This document shows, piece by piece, positions 1 to 7,579 of a DNA stretch of 64,000 nucleotides (positions are counted from its first letter, which is position 1; each line of letters opens with the position of its first letter). The stretch covers positions 90,163-154,162 of the forward strand of contig JAHZHZ010000004.1 in assembly GCA_019419995.1 (NCBI GenBank). The letters run 5' to 3'. The notes beneath the pieces were generated by a model, which saw only the letters and a program-made list of their open reading frames with translations, was not told the origin of the DNA and ran no database searches. Origin of the DNA: Clostridiales bacterium. Lineage in GTDB: Bacteria; Bacillota; Clostridia; Christensenellales; Aristaeellaceae. The translations under genes were made by a program, and so were the position numbers.

Positions 1-648
1 GCACTGTCCTGCGGATTGAGGCTGCGCGAGGCGGTGGCAGATGAGAGCCGTGTCGCTTTCGCGGAAGAATTGGAGGGAATGGGTCTGCGTGCCACACTGG
101 TTTCACGCAGTCTGCTGGAGAGTATTTGCGACACGCAGACACCTCAGGGTATTTGCGCCAGTTTTGAGGCTCCCCAACCCATGGAAATAGAACTTTTGCC
201 AGATCGGGTTGTGGCCCTGGACGCGCTTCAGGATCCGGGCAATCTGGGCACCATCTGGCGCACGGCGGATGCTGCTGGGTTCCAGGCGCTGTTGTTGGGT
301 GAGGGCTGTGTGGATCCGCTCTCGCCCAAGGTTCAGAGAGCAGCCATGGGCTCGGGATTCCGACTGGGATTTGCCTATGCAGACCTGCTTTGCGATGCTC
401 TGACCGAATTGAAGGGGCGGGGATATAAGATCATTGCCTCCGATTTGCGGGGAGAGGATTTTTACGCTATGGGCGATGTGGGAGAGCGCTTTGTCCTGGT
501 CATCGGCAACGAAGCCAGGGGGATTTCCCAGGATGTTTCCGATTGCGCGGATCTGCGGGTGCGCTTGCCCATGCGCGGCGGAGCGGAATCACTAAATGCA
601 GCTGTAGCGGCGGGAATTATGATGTATGAAATCATGCGCAGCCGTTGA
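1..648 (+). CDS. TrmH/SpoU-family RNA 2'-O-methyltransferase, 5' end outside window
   Basis: Transfers a methyl group from SAM to a ribose 2'-OH of rRNA or tRNA; the exact target is not readable. The 215 visible residues hold the SPOUT trefoil-knot motifs in order: motif 1 with NLGTIWRTADAAG, motif 2 with VIGNEARGIS, and motif 3 with ESLNAAVAAGIMMYE near the C-terminus. The frame is open to base 1 and begins without a convincing start or ribosome site (a TTG at 16 is possible), so part of the N-terminal substrate-recognition domain probably lies upstream. The stop overlaps the region just before the hydrolase gene. The family assignment is firm; RlmB, TrmH or TsnR-like identity is not resolved. 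Confidence 0.9.
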   Translation, partial: ALSCGLRLREAVADESRVAFAEELEGMGLRATLVSRSLLESICDTQTPQGICASFEAPQPMEIELLPDRVVALDALQDPGNLGTIWRTADAAGFQALLLGEGCVDPLSPKVQRAAMGSGFRLGFAYADLLCDALTELKGRGYKIIASDLRGEDFYAMGDVGERFVLVIGNEARGISQDVSDCADLRVRLPMRGGAESLNAAVAAGIMMYEIMRSR

Positions 649-686
649 TAATCGCTTTATTTAATGAGGTGGGAGGGACTGACTCT

Positions 687-1697
687 ATGCTCAGAAAATT
701 AATTATTTTTCTTGTTTTTGCCCTTATGATGAGTTGTTCGACTGCCCTGGCGGAGGAACAGAATTATAGGGAAATAGAAATAAGCATTGCAGGCGATCCG
801 TCCTATCCTTTGGGCGCAACGCTGTGCCTTCCTGGGGGATCTGATCGGGTACCCGTGGTACTGCTGGTGCAGGGATCGGGCGTAAGTGACCGGGATGAAA
901 CCATTGGGGAAAACCGTCCTTTCCGGGATATTGCCCACGCACTTGCCGAGCGTGGAATTGCCAGCCTGCGTTACGACAAGCGAGCGTACATTTACCCCGA
1001 ATCGGCAGGGGAAAGCGGCATGGATGTGGATTTGAGGGAGGAATTGCTGGATGATGTCAATGCCGCTCTGGAATGGCTGCGCCAGGATGAACGCATAAAT
1101 CCAAAGGGCATTTTTGTGCTGGGCCATTCATTGGGTGGCATGATGGTTCCGGCCATAGCGGTGGAGAATCCTGATTTGGCGGGCGCTATTTCCATGGCAG
1201 GTTCCCTGCGTCCCCTGTGGGAAATTATCTATGACCAGAATCAGGAGGTCATTAAGGCATTGCAGGACGCAGAATTGCCCCAGGAGCAACAAACACTGTT
1301 AGAGGATCAGATTGAAGGATTGGAAGCAGATATGCAGGTGCTTCGCGGAGATTTTTCCAATCTGCAGGACGATGCATTGCTGTTAGGTATACCCGTGCGG
1401 TACTGGAAATCCATTAAGGAATATTGCGGGCTGAATCTGATTGATCAAGTTCATTTGCCTTTGCTGATTCTTCAGGGAAGCGCGGATTTTCAGGTGTATC
1501 CGGGGGTGGACTTCCCCCTGTGGGAAGAAAAACTTTCCGGGCGAGATAACGTTCGATTTGAACTGTATGAGGGAGTCAACCATCTGATGATGCCTACCCA
1601 GGGGCGCAGAGACGTTTCGGAATATTTGGTAGAGAGTCATGTGGAGGAACGGGTCATCGAGGATATTGCCGAGTTTATTTTGGAAAACGCGAAGTAA
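687..1697 (+). CDS. Secreted alpha/beta hydrolase
   Basis: Predicted serine hydrolase of 336 residues, substrate unknown. Residues 1-22 form a signal peptide: basic LRK, a hydrophobic stretch and an ALA cleavage site; the MSC in it could also be a weak lipobox. The nucleophile elbow GHSLGG, an acid in LQGSADF and a late GVNH histidine give a Ser-Asp-His triad of the DLH/acyl-peptidase type. I start at the ATG at 687 rather than 645, because GGGAGGGA lies seven bases upstream and the signal peptide then sits at the true N-terminus. It follows the methyltransferase by 38 bases and ends inside a strong terminator, so it may share that gene's transcript. Confidence 0.85.
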   Translation: MLRKLIIFLVFALMMSCSTALAEEQNYREIEISIAGDPSYPLGATLCLPGGSDRVPVVLLVQGSGVSDRDETIGENRPFRDIAHALAERGIASLRYDKRAYIYPESAGESGMDVDLREELLDDVNAALEWLRQDERINPKGIFVLGHSLGGMMVPAIAVENPDLAGAISMAGSLRPLWEIIYDQNQEVIKALQDAELPQEQQTLLEDQIEGLEADMQVLRGDFSNLQDDALLLGIPVRYWKSIKEYCGLNLIDQVHLPLLILQGSADFQVYPGVDFPLWEEKLSGRDNVRFELYEGVNHLMMPTQGRRDVSEYLVESHVEERVIEDIAEFILENAK

Positions 1698-1740
1698 TGC
1701 AAAGCGGCTCATTTTGTGGGCCGCTTTGCATTACTTTTTT
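1695..1740 (+). terminator. Intrinsic terminator after the hydrolase gene
   Basis: A perfect 14-bp stem (1695-1708 with 1720-1733) that includes the hydrolase stop codon, an 11-base loop, and a run of six T at 1735-1740. It also lies just past the end of the convergent spoVAE gene, but the leftward strand has no U-run, so its effect there would be weaker. Confidence 0.9.
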
Positions 1741-1752
1741 GAACCTGGTGTT

Positions 1753-2121
1753 CTATTTCTTTGCGTGGGGTTTAAAGATCAGCGCGTTGAGCAAACCAAA
1801 GAGGATGGCAGCAGCGATGCCCGCGGCAGTGCGATAGATGCCACCTACAAAGGCTCCCCATAGGCCATATTTCTGTACACCCTCAATGGCGCCCATGGCC
1901 AGAGAATAGCCAAAACCTGTCAGCGGCACGGTGGCCCCTGCGCCTGCAAAATCCACCAGAGGTTTGTAGATGCCCAGAGCTGTAAGAACGACGCCGGATA
2001 CCACAAAGAGCACCAGGATGCGTGCACTGGTGAGTTTAGTCAATTGCATCAGGGCTTGGCCAATGACGCAAAATAGACCGCCTACGACAAAAGCCTTTAC
2101 GAATGAAAGTAGAATATTCAT
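1753..2121 (-). CDS. spoVAE: Stage V sporulation protein AE (SpoVAE)
   Basis: Small integral membrane subunit (122 aa) of the SpoVA channel, which carries dipicolinic acid with Ca2+ into the forespore and releases it on germination. The sequence is almost wholly hydrophobic with conserved GGxxCxIGQ near the N-terminus and a GAGATVPLTGFG motif, the hallmark shared by SpoVAC and SpoVAE. Its ATG overlaps the spoVAD stop by four bases (ATGA), and GGGGGG lies just upstream inside spoVAD, so translation is coupled. It is the last gene of the leftward operon. Family knowledge predicts sigma-G control in the forespore; I could not place that promoter securely. Confidence 0.93.
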   Translation of the reverse strand: MNILLSFVKAFVVGGLFCVIGQALMQLTKLTSARILVLFVVSGVVLTALGIYKPLVDFAGAGATVPLTGFGYSLAMGAIEGVQKYGLWGAFVGGIYRTAAGIAAAILFGLLNALIFKPHAKK

Positions 2122-3140
2122 GCGCTTTTCCCCCCTTCAATACAGACCGCGTAGGAAATAGAAGGAATGCTCTGCCCCTGCAAACTGCTGGTGGTGCTGA
2201 GCATAGCGCCGGATCCGGCAATAAGAATTCTCTTCAATTCCCCCTCTTCAAGGCGCTTCATGAGCCAACCGCAACTGACTGCCGCTACACAGCCGCAGCC
2301 GCTGCCGCCGGCATGAGGGTCCTGTTCTTGATAAAACAGGGAATTTCCGCAATCAATGAGCTTTGCATCGGGCATGTCCATCCCTCCTCGGTGGAACAGC
2401 TCCATCAGCAGGTTGCGGCCGATCCAGCCCAAATCTCCCGTAGCAATCAGGTCATAGTCACCAGCACTGCGACCGGTATCCGCCAGGTGAGCGCAAATGG
2501 TGTCGTACACTGCCGGAGCCATGGCCGCTCCCATGTGGTTGGAGTCTTTTATGTTTAAGTCTATCACCCGGCCCACCGTACCGGAACATACGCGCAGTCC
2601 TGGTGCTTCATCGCCTTTAACCAGCAGCACGCAGCCGCAGGCGGTGGCGGTCCAGGAGGCCTGGGGCGGACGCTGATTGCCCATTTCTAGGGGAAAACGG
2701 AACTGACGCTCGGCAGTGCAAAAATGGCTCGATGCACAGCATACGGCGTTGTCGGCGAAGCCGCCGCAGATGAGTGCGCTGGCCAATACCAGCGATTGCA
2801 CAAAGGTGGAGCAGGCCCCGTACTGCCCCAAAAAGGGAACGCCCAGTGCACGTGCGGCAAAACTGGAGGCAATAATCTGATTGTTGAGATCTCCGGCAAC
2901 CATCAAGTGTACTTGATCGAGGGGCAAACCTGCACTCTGAAGGGTTCTTTCCACTGCACGATGCACCATTTCGCCTTCCGCCAGTTCCCAGGTTTTCATG
3001 CCTAGAAGATCGTCTTCCAAAATGACATCAAAATCTTCGGCCAGGGGACCCTTTCCCTCCTTGGGGCCGACGATGCTGGTTCGCGCAGCGATGCGGGGCG
3101 GACAGTCAAAACTAAAGCTTTGTGTACCCAAACGGCTCAT
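2118..3140 (-). CDS. spoVAD: Stage V sporulation protein AD (SpoVAD)
   Basis: Soluble SpoVA component (340 aa) with a thiolase-like fold, known in Bacillus to bind dipicolinic acid at the inner spore membrane. The sequence shows the thiolase-like cysteine loop QYGACSTFVQSL, SSHFCTAERQFRFP, the conserved GDLGWIGR and the glycine-rich GGSGCGC near the C-terminus. Length matches the family. An upstream in-frame GTG at 3149 exists, but I choose the ATG at 3140: it overlaps the spoVAC stop as ATGA and has AGGGGG eight bases upstream. Translationally coupled on both sides. Confidence 0.95.
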   Translation of the reverse strand: MSRLGTQSFSFDCPPRIAARTSIVGPKEGKGPLAEDFDVILEDDLLGMKTWELAEGEMVHRAVERTLQSAGLPLDQVHLMVAGDLNNQIIASSFAARALGVPFLGQYGACSTFVQSLVLASALICGGFADNAVCCASSHFCTAERQFRFPLEMGNQRPPQASWTATACGCVLLVKGDEAPGLRVCSGTVGRVIDLNIKDSNHMGAAMAPAVYDTICAHLADTGRSAGDYDLIATGDLGWIGRNLLMELFHRGGMDMPDAKLIDCGNSLFYQEQDPHAGGSGCGCVAAVSCGWLMKRLEEGELKRILIAGSGAMLSTTSSLQGQSIPSISYAVCIEGGKSA

Positions 3141-3595
3141 AACAGCCACCCCCTGATGATGAAGTAGATGAAGCCCACCAGCATGGAACTGGTGATGCCA
3201 AAGGTGAGCACTGGTCCTGCTAGTTGAAAGATGCGTGCGCCAATGCCTAGTACAATTCCTTCCCTGCGAAATTCAATGGCTGGCGCCGCCACGGAATTGG
3301 CAAAACCTGTGATGGGAACAATGGAGCCTGCCCCCGCGTAACGGCCTATTTGGTCATAGATTCCGATGCCGGTGAGGGTCGTTCCCAGAAAGATCAAAAC
3401 CACGGATGTGAACATTGGAGCAGTTAATTCGCTCAACTTCAAAACATCCGCTAGAAGATTGAGAGCCTGGCCAATGCAGCAAATTGTTCCGCCCACCCAA
3501 AATGCCCGCAGGCAGCCTTGTAGATGGCGCGATGGCGGGGTGAGTCGAGTTACCAGTCGTGCGTAATCCTCGGGAGATATGGGTTGTCGGTTCAT
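3137..3595 (-). CDS. spoVAC: Stage V sporulation protein AC (SpoVAC)
   Basis: Integral membrane subunit (152 aa) of the SpoVA dipicolinate channel; in Bacillus SpoVAC behaves as a mechanosensitive channel. Family marks are the N-terminal YARLVTRLTPPS segment, GGTICCIGQ and GAGSIVPITGFANSV, parallel to the motif in SpoVAE, with about four membrane segments. Its ATG overlaps the stop of the 38-codon micro-ORF upstream (ATGA), and GAGGCG precedes it, so the micro-ORF is likely coupled to it. No spoVAA/AB genes adjoin, which is normal for the minimal C-D-E version in Clostridia. Confidence 0.95.
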   Translation of the reverse strand: MNRQPISPEDYARLVTRLTPPSRHLQGCLRAFWVGGTICCIGQALNLLADVLKLSELTAPMFTSVVLIFLGTTLTGIGIYDQIGRYAGAGSIVPITGFANSVAAPAIEFRREGIVLGIGARIFQLAGPVLTFGITSSMLVGFIYFIIRGWLL

Positions 3596-3708
3596 ATTTT
3601 CGCCTCCTCATTGCGCAGGTGCTCCTGACCGCCGGAAAAGCGGGGTTCGTCCACAACATAGCGCGTTGGAAATTCCAGATCCACTTTGGCTTTTTCAGAT
3701 TGTCTCAT
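3592..3708 (-). CDS. 38-aa micro-ORF immediately upstream of spoVAC
   Basis: Unrecognised 38-residue soluble peptide, charged and without a membrane segment; it contains the hydrophobic-aromatic stretch LEFPTRYVV and ends NEEAKI. Support for a real gene is positional: AAAGGAG about ten bases before its ATG, a four-base ATGA overlap with spoVAC, and a 14-base overlap with the 55-aa ORF before it. That is the same tight coupling seen along the whole spoVA operon. It could instead serve only to couple ribosomes onto spoVAC. Function unknown. Confidence 0.5.
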   Translation of the reverse strand: MRQSEKAKVDLEFPTRYVVDEPRFSGGQEHLRNEEAKI

Positions 3709-3862
3709 GGTGCAAAATCTCCTTTACCCATTCTGCTTGGGAAAATAGCAGGGGCTGTGGTTGGCGGGGAAACAGTGCTTCTAATGCATAGCCCAGACTG
3801 ACCAGTAGTGCGATAATAGCAATGGCCAGTATCCAGGCGTATAAGAACAGATGTTTTTGCAT
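3695..3862 (-). CDS. 55-aa single-pass membrane micro-ORF heading the spoVA operon
   Basis: Unrecognised small protein. Residues about 5-30 are a continuous hydrophobic helix (LFLYAWILAIAIIALLVSL), followed by a proline-rich hinge (FPRQPQP) and a short amphipathic tail. AGAGAGG lies eight bases before the ATG, a good ribosome site. It overlaps the 38-aa ORF and has the polarity of spoVAC-D-E, so it is most simply the first cistron of that operon, perhaps a small spore-membrane accessory. No homologue is known to me. Confidence 0.55.
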   Translation of the reverse strand: MQKHLFLYAWILAIAIIALLVSLGYALEALFPRQPQPLLFSQAEWVKEILHHETI

Positions 3863-4055
3863 GATGCAAACCTCTCTTCAAGATTCCTTGGATATATTCT
3901 GCTCCAAACCGCGTTGCATTATGAGAGCATGGGAATATGTTCTAATTTGGAATATTTGCAAATGTAAATCTGAAAAAATTTCGCATTGTGCATAAAAGAT
4001 GCTTGGCGAACAAGTGATTATTCCAAAAACACAGATATTAGGGAAATAAATACGA

Positions 4056-4084
4056 TTGATGTTTGAACATGCGCATGCTATAAT
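4056..4084 (+). promoter_or_regulatory. Sigma-A promoter of the fucose-isomerase-like gene
   Basis: TTGATG and TATAAT separated by 17 bases, 55 bases before the gene's ATG. The -10 is a perfect consensus. Between it and the gene there is only the ribosome site. Confidence 0.75.
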
Positions 4085-4138
4085 TTTCACATAAGTTGCA
4101 CAGCAACAAACAAATTGGAATGAAGGAGACGAAGACGG

Positions 4139-5530
4139 ATGACTTTTGCGCTTTATTTTGCCAATCGTGGATTTTTTCCGGAGACGCTGATTGCCAGTGC
4201 TCGCCAAGAAATGTATGCAGCTGTGGAAAAAGCTGGGTATCAGCACATCGAAATGGCGCCTGACGCTACTCGCAATGGAGCAATTGAGACCGCCGATGAG
4301 GGCCGCGTCTATGCGAAATGGCTCAAGGATCACGAGGGAGAATTTGATGGTGTGATCATGTGCCTGCCCAATTTCGGCGATGAAAATGGCGCAGTTCCGG
4401 CTTTGCGGGATGCCAATGTGCCCATTTTCATTCAGGCGTATCCCGATGAATTTGGACTTATGGACTTTGAGCATCGTCGGGATTCCTATTGCGGAAAATT
4501 CTCTATTTCCGATATGTTCAATCAGTTTGGCATCAAATATACGCTGTTCCCGCCCCATGTGGTGCATCCGTCCAGCGATGCATTTCAAAAGAATCTGAAG
4601 GACTTTGCAGCCGTATGCCGCGTGGTCAAGGCCAACCGCCGCTTTACCATTGGCGGAATCGGCGCCCGCACCACTGCGTTTAAGACGGTGCGCTGGGACG
4701 AGGTTACTCTGCAGAAGTATGGAATTACCTTTGAATCCTACGATCTTTCCGAGCTCTTTAGCCGCATGCGCGCCATGAAGGACGGCCGCGACGCCGTAAA
4801 GGAAAAGATGGAGGCGCTCAAGAAATATACCGACTTCAGCAAGTGCCCCGAAGAGCACATGAAGTGGATCACCAAGATGGCTGTAGCCATTGACGATATG
4901 GTGGAAAGCTATCATTTTGACGCTCTGTCCCTACGCTGCTGGAATGAAATGCACCAGGAATTTGCCATCTGCCCCTGCGTGTTGCTGAGTGAACTGAACA
5001 ACCGAGGCATTGCTACTTCTTGTGAGATGGATGTGGCCAACGTGGTCACGATGCGTGCCCTTCAGGCGGCGTCTGAGGGCCCGGCTGGCTGCGTGGACTG
5101 GAACAACAATTATGGCGATGATCCCGATAAGGTCATTCTTTTCCACTGTGGCCCCATTGCCCAGGATCTGATGGAAGCGAGGGGAACAGTTGGCGTTCAC
5201 AAGATGTTTGCCAAGGGCAACGATCCGGATCATGGCTGGGGAGTGAATGAGGGACGCATCGCGGCGATGCCCATGACCTATTCCTCTGCTACTACCCTCA
5301 ATGGAAAGCTGTACACCTACGCTGGCGAAGGTTCCTTTACTGGTGAACCCATTGAAGATGCTTACTTTGGTTGCGCAGGTGTGGCCAAGATCGAAGATTT
5401 GCAGCGCAAAGTCATCTATATGCAGCGAGCAGGCTTCCGCCATCACACCACATTTGCCCGCGGCCATGTAAAGGAGATTATGGGCGAAGCGTTTGCCAAC
5501 TATCTTGGTTATGAATATAAGGAACTGTAA
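4139..5530 (+). CDS. L-fucose/L-arabinose isomerase-family protein
   Basis: Predicted Mn2+-dependent aldose-ketose isomerase fold, 463 aa, against about 590 for FucI and about 500 for AraA. Candidate metal ligands in family-like contexts are Glu in TSCEMDVANV, Asp in CVDWNNNYG and a C-terminal histidine cluster (FRHHTTFARGH). The middle domain holds GGIGARTTAFKTVR, similar to the GxxxxAF segment of FucI-like proteins. GAAGGAGA sits nine bases before the ATG. No sugar kinase, aldolase, transporter or regulator adjoins, so the substrate cannot be inferred; sulfoquinovose isomerases also belong to this broad family. The gene stands alone between its own promoter and a terminator. Confidence 0.85.
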   Translation: MTFALYFANRGFFPETLIASARQEMYAAVEKAGYQHIEMAPDATRNGAIETADEGRVYAKWLKDHEGEFDGVIMCLPNFGDENGAVPALRDANVPIFIQAYPDEFGLMDFEHRRDSYCGKFSISDMFNQFGIKYTLFPPHVVHPSSDAFQKNLKDFAAVCRVVKANRRFTIGGIGARTTAFKTVRWDEVTLQKYGITFESYDLSELFSRMRAMKDGRDAVKEKMEALKKYTDFSKCPEEHMKWITKMAVAIDDMVESYHFDALSLRCWNEMHQEFAICPCVLLSELNNRGIATSCEMDVANVVTMRALQAASEGPAGCVDWNNNYGDDPDKVILFHCGPIAQDLMEARGTVGVHKMFAKGNDPDHGWGVNEGRIAAMPMTYSSATTLNGKLYTYAGEGSFTGEPIEDAYFGCAGVAKIEDLQRKVIYMQRAGFRHHTTFARGHVKEIMGEAFANYLGYEYKEL

Positions 5531-5542
5531 TTGATATGCCTT

Positions 5543-5586
5543 GGGGTCCGTGCGGTGGAGAGCATATGTACGGACCCCGTTGTTAT
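5543..5586 (+). terminator. Terminator of the isomerase-like gene
   Basis: Nine-bp GC-rich stem (5543-5551 with 5570-5578) starting 12 bases past the stop, followed by a T-rich but interrupted tail. Confidence 0.7.
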
Positions 5587-5603
5587 TTAGAGAATTGCAC
5601 ATC

Positions 5604-5632
5604 TTGACAGCAGGCCCATTTCGCATTATAAT
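5604..5632 (+). promoter_or_regulatory. Consensus sigma-A promoter of the 94-aa membrane protein and perhaps tRNA-Leu
   Basis: Perfect TTGACA and TATAAT with 17-base spacing, 28 bases before the start codon of the small membrane protein. The tRNA gene follows that gene by 13 bases with no terminator between, so this strong promoter could drive both. Confidence 0.88.
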
Positions 5633-5660
5633 ATTCTTACTTTTGAAAGAGGAGAAAAAT

Positions 5661-5945
5661 ATGGGTATACTTTGTATTGTTGTCGGCGTGGCTGCATTGG
5701 TCGCGAGTACGGGAATTGGTTTTCTGATTGCCAATGAGATTGCGTCCAACGCCCTGTATATGTCGCTCCTGGCGATGAAGACGGTCACACCCGTTTATGT
5801 GGTGAGCGTGGGTGCCTGCTTTGTGGTGGGCCTTTTGATCTGTCTGAGTCTGGTGACCAGTGGCATGATCTACAACCAAGTTTGTAAGAACAGCGCGGCA
5901 ATACGCAAATTGAATCGCACCCTGCGCAAATCTGAAGAAGAATGA
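5661..5945 (+). CDS. Small two-pass membrane protein, function unknown
   Basis: 94 residues with two hydrophobic helices (about 3-26 and 43-68) and a polar, basic C-terminal tail (KLNRTLRKSEEE) likely to be cytoplasmic. I start at 5661, where AAAGAGGAG precedes the ATG by six bases; the open frame extends further upstream through the promoter and is not coding there. It lies between a consensus promoter and tRNA-Leu and is probably cotranscribed with the tRNA. I recognise no family. Confidence 0.75.
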   Translation: MGILCIVVGVAALVASTGIGFLIANEIASNALYMSLLAMKTVTPVYVVSVGACFVVGLLICLSLVTSGMIYNQVCKNSAAIRKLNRTLRKSEEE

Positions 5946-5958
5946 TGGTGGACCTCTT

Positions 5959-6045
5959 GCTGAAATGGCGGAATCGGCAGACGCAGCGGACTTAAAATCC
6001 GCTATTCGAAAGAATGTACGGGTTCAAGTCCCGTTTTCAGCACCA
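5959..6045 (+). tRNA. tRNA-Leu (anticodon UAA)
   Basis: 87 bases including an encoded CCA. The acceptor stem pairs GCTGAAA with TTTCAGC and the discriminator is A. The anticodon stem GCGGA/TCCGC encloses loop CTTAAAA with anticodon TAA at 5993-5995. A long variable arm, typical of class II tRNAs, and a T-arm with GGTTCAAGTCC follow. It decodes UUA and, by wobble, UUG. Confidence 0.97.
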
Positions 6046-6054
6046 AATCTTCGC

Positions 6055-6100
6055 ATCCGAACCTGTTCCCAAAGGAGGATAGGTTCGGATTATTTATTTC
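6055..6100 (+). terminator. Terminator after tRNA-Leu
   Basis: Ten-bp stem (6055-6064 with 6081-6090), then a T-rich tail broken by single A residues, beginning nine bases after the tRNA CCA end. Confidence 0.75.
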
Positions 6101-6630
6101 TTTGACTGTTGCGTGGATATCTTTTTTCCATATGGAGTGAAGCATCTAAGCAGCTGCCCAAAAGAAGGCAGCAGAAAACGCGTTTCAATGAGCAAATACT
6201 TATTGGAACGCGCTTTATTGTACACCATCTTTTGACGATATAGACTGTACCATCCAAATCTGTCCAGGTACTTCCTAGATTATGACAGTTTTGGCAAAAC
6301 TTCAGGGCCATTCTCAGAAATATATAGCTGATAAATCCAATTTTCTATGGAGAAGGCGTTATAGAAGCGTACCTACTTTCAACAGGAATGGGGTACATTG
6401 CTCTTTCCATTCCGTGACGACTCTCTGTTGAAGGAAGTTCTAGCCCCTGGGTAGGTATAAGGGAAATGCACTGTATTTTTCATATTCGGTTGCATGTTTT
6501 TCTTCCAAACACCTATCGTATGAGGCGATTATATCATAAAGTGTGCCATCGGATAAATTAATAAGAGCGAACATGAACGGGACGTGCTGTTATATCCCAA
6601 CCTGTATTTGTAAAGCGTAAAACGATTTCA
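6091..6630. other. Low-GC stretch without a convincing intact gene
   Basis: About 540 bases between the tRNA-Leu terminator and the metallopeptidase terminator, visibly richer in A+T than the flanks. On the minus strand two short frames look protein-like but broken: 6440-6574 (44 codons, including LSDGTLYDIIASYDRCLEE) and 6090-6311 (73 codons, starting MALKFCQNCHNLG). Neither has a clear ribosome site. On the plus strand 6343-6457 carries nested inverted repeats, listed separately. A decayed mobile or accessory gene beside a tRNA is one reading; a non-coding RNA locus is another. Confidence 0.4.
6370..6457. repeat. Nested inverted repeats, possible structured RNA
   Basis: Three stems lie inside one another. 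TACCTAC (6370-6376) pairs with GTAGGTA (6451-6457), TTCAACAG (6378-6385) with CTGTTGAA (6425-6432), and GAATGG (6386-6391) with CCATTC (6407-6412). Unpaired bases fall almost only on the 3' side. A further hairpin, TTCTAT/ATAGAA, sits at 6343-6366. I do not recognise a known RNA family here. Confidence 0.35.
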
Positions 6631-6661
6631 AAAATTGCGGCCGCTCAAGAAGAGCGGCCGC
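6631..6661 (-). terminator. Terminator of the zinc metallopeptidase gene
   Basis: Ten-bp perfect GC-rich stem (6637-6646 with 6652-6661) and, on the minus strand, the tail AATTTTTG. It lies 66 bases past the gene's stop. Confidence 0.85.
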
Positions 6662-6727
6662 ATCATTGGGCAAAGGGTTCTGCATTTGGATAAATGGAAA
6701 AACTACTCTGATCTACCGTGCATTGCT

Positions 6728-7429
6728 TTAGTCCCGATCGGATCTGCGTACCAACAACAACAGGCGCAGCAACTGTGTAATGGCAACAGCAAGCGCTGCC
6801 ACGTAGGTCAGTGCCGCTGCAGTGAGCACGCGCTTTGATCCTTCAATCTCATCAGCGCTGAGGGAGCCATCGCTCTCCAGGGCAGCTATAGCTCGATGGC
6901 TGGCGTTGAATTCTGTGGGCAGGGTGATCAGCTGAAACAGGGCGCTCAGGGAAAAACAGGCTACGCCTATATATGCGATGGTGGTGAACATGGAACCCGC
7001 GTAGGAAAACAGGATGCCGATGAGAATCAGGGGCATGGCCAGCTGGGAACCAATGTTTGTGATGGGTACGATGGCGTTGCGAATGCGGAGAGGAGCATAT
7101 CCCTGGGCGTGCTGCACAGCATGTCCGCATTCGTGGGCGGCAACACCTATGGCAGCTGTGGTGGGGGCAGAGTAAACTCCCTCGGAAAGGCGGACAACCT
7201 TAGTTCTGGGATCGTAGTGATCCGTAAGGTTTCCTGAGATGGACTCAATGCGTACGTCGGACAAGCCATTGGCGTCCAGAATCAATCGAGCGGCTTCAGC
7301 TCCGGTCATGTTGCAGCGAACCCGTTGCTTGGAATATTTGGCAAAGGTGGAATTGACCCTGGCACTGGCCCACAGCGCAAACAAAATTGCGGGCAAGACC
7401 AAAACAATATAGATCCAATCAATATACAT
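6728..7429 (-). CDS. Membrane zinc metallopeptidase, YugP family
   Basis: Predicted neutral Zn2+ peptidase of 233 residues anchored in the membrane. HECGH (residues 99-103) is the HExxH zinc site; hydrophobic segments lie at about 5-21 and, following the active site, at about 115-165 and near the C-terminus. The frame has two adjacent ATGs. I use the second (7429), since AGGAGG is then seven bases away rather than four. The gene is monocistronic with its own terminator. In Bacillus the homologue YugP has no firmly assigned substrate. Confidence 0.88.
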   Translation of the reverse strand: MYIDWIYIVLVLPAILFALWASARVNSTFAKYSKQRVRCNMTGAEAARLILDANGLSDVRIESISGNLTDHYDPRTKVVRLSEGVYSAPTTAAIGVAAHECGHAVQHAQGYAPLRIRNAIVPITNIGSQLAMPLILIGILFSYAGSMFTTIAYIGVACFSLSALFQLITLPTEFNASHRAIAALESDGSLSADEIEGSKRVLTAAALTYVAALAVAITQLLRLLLLVRRSDRD

Positions 7430-7579
7430 CATTCTGCCTCCTGAAATTCAGTTTCGTGGTAAAATTATATATACACCGGTTTAAATTAGTTTAAACTCTT
7501 TTCCTGTTAAAATTAAATGATATTCCGTTGAAAACGTTCACTGATGCACAGAAAATTGGAGACAGATGTAGGAAAAATT

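Noticed and set aside
3895..3960. Sigma-G promoter for the spoVA operon
   Set aside because: Candidate CATAATG and CATATTC boxes have no -35 at correct spacing, so I did not list one.
3878..4915. Long minus-strand open frame opposite the isomerase-like gene
   Set aside because: No ribosome site, low-complexity His/Cys/Ile-rich translation and an antisense gene with full family motifs.
4931..5788. Second long minus-strand frame opposite the isomerase-like and small membrane protein genes
   Set aside because: Crosses a terminator and a consensus promoter of the plus strand; translation resembles no protein.
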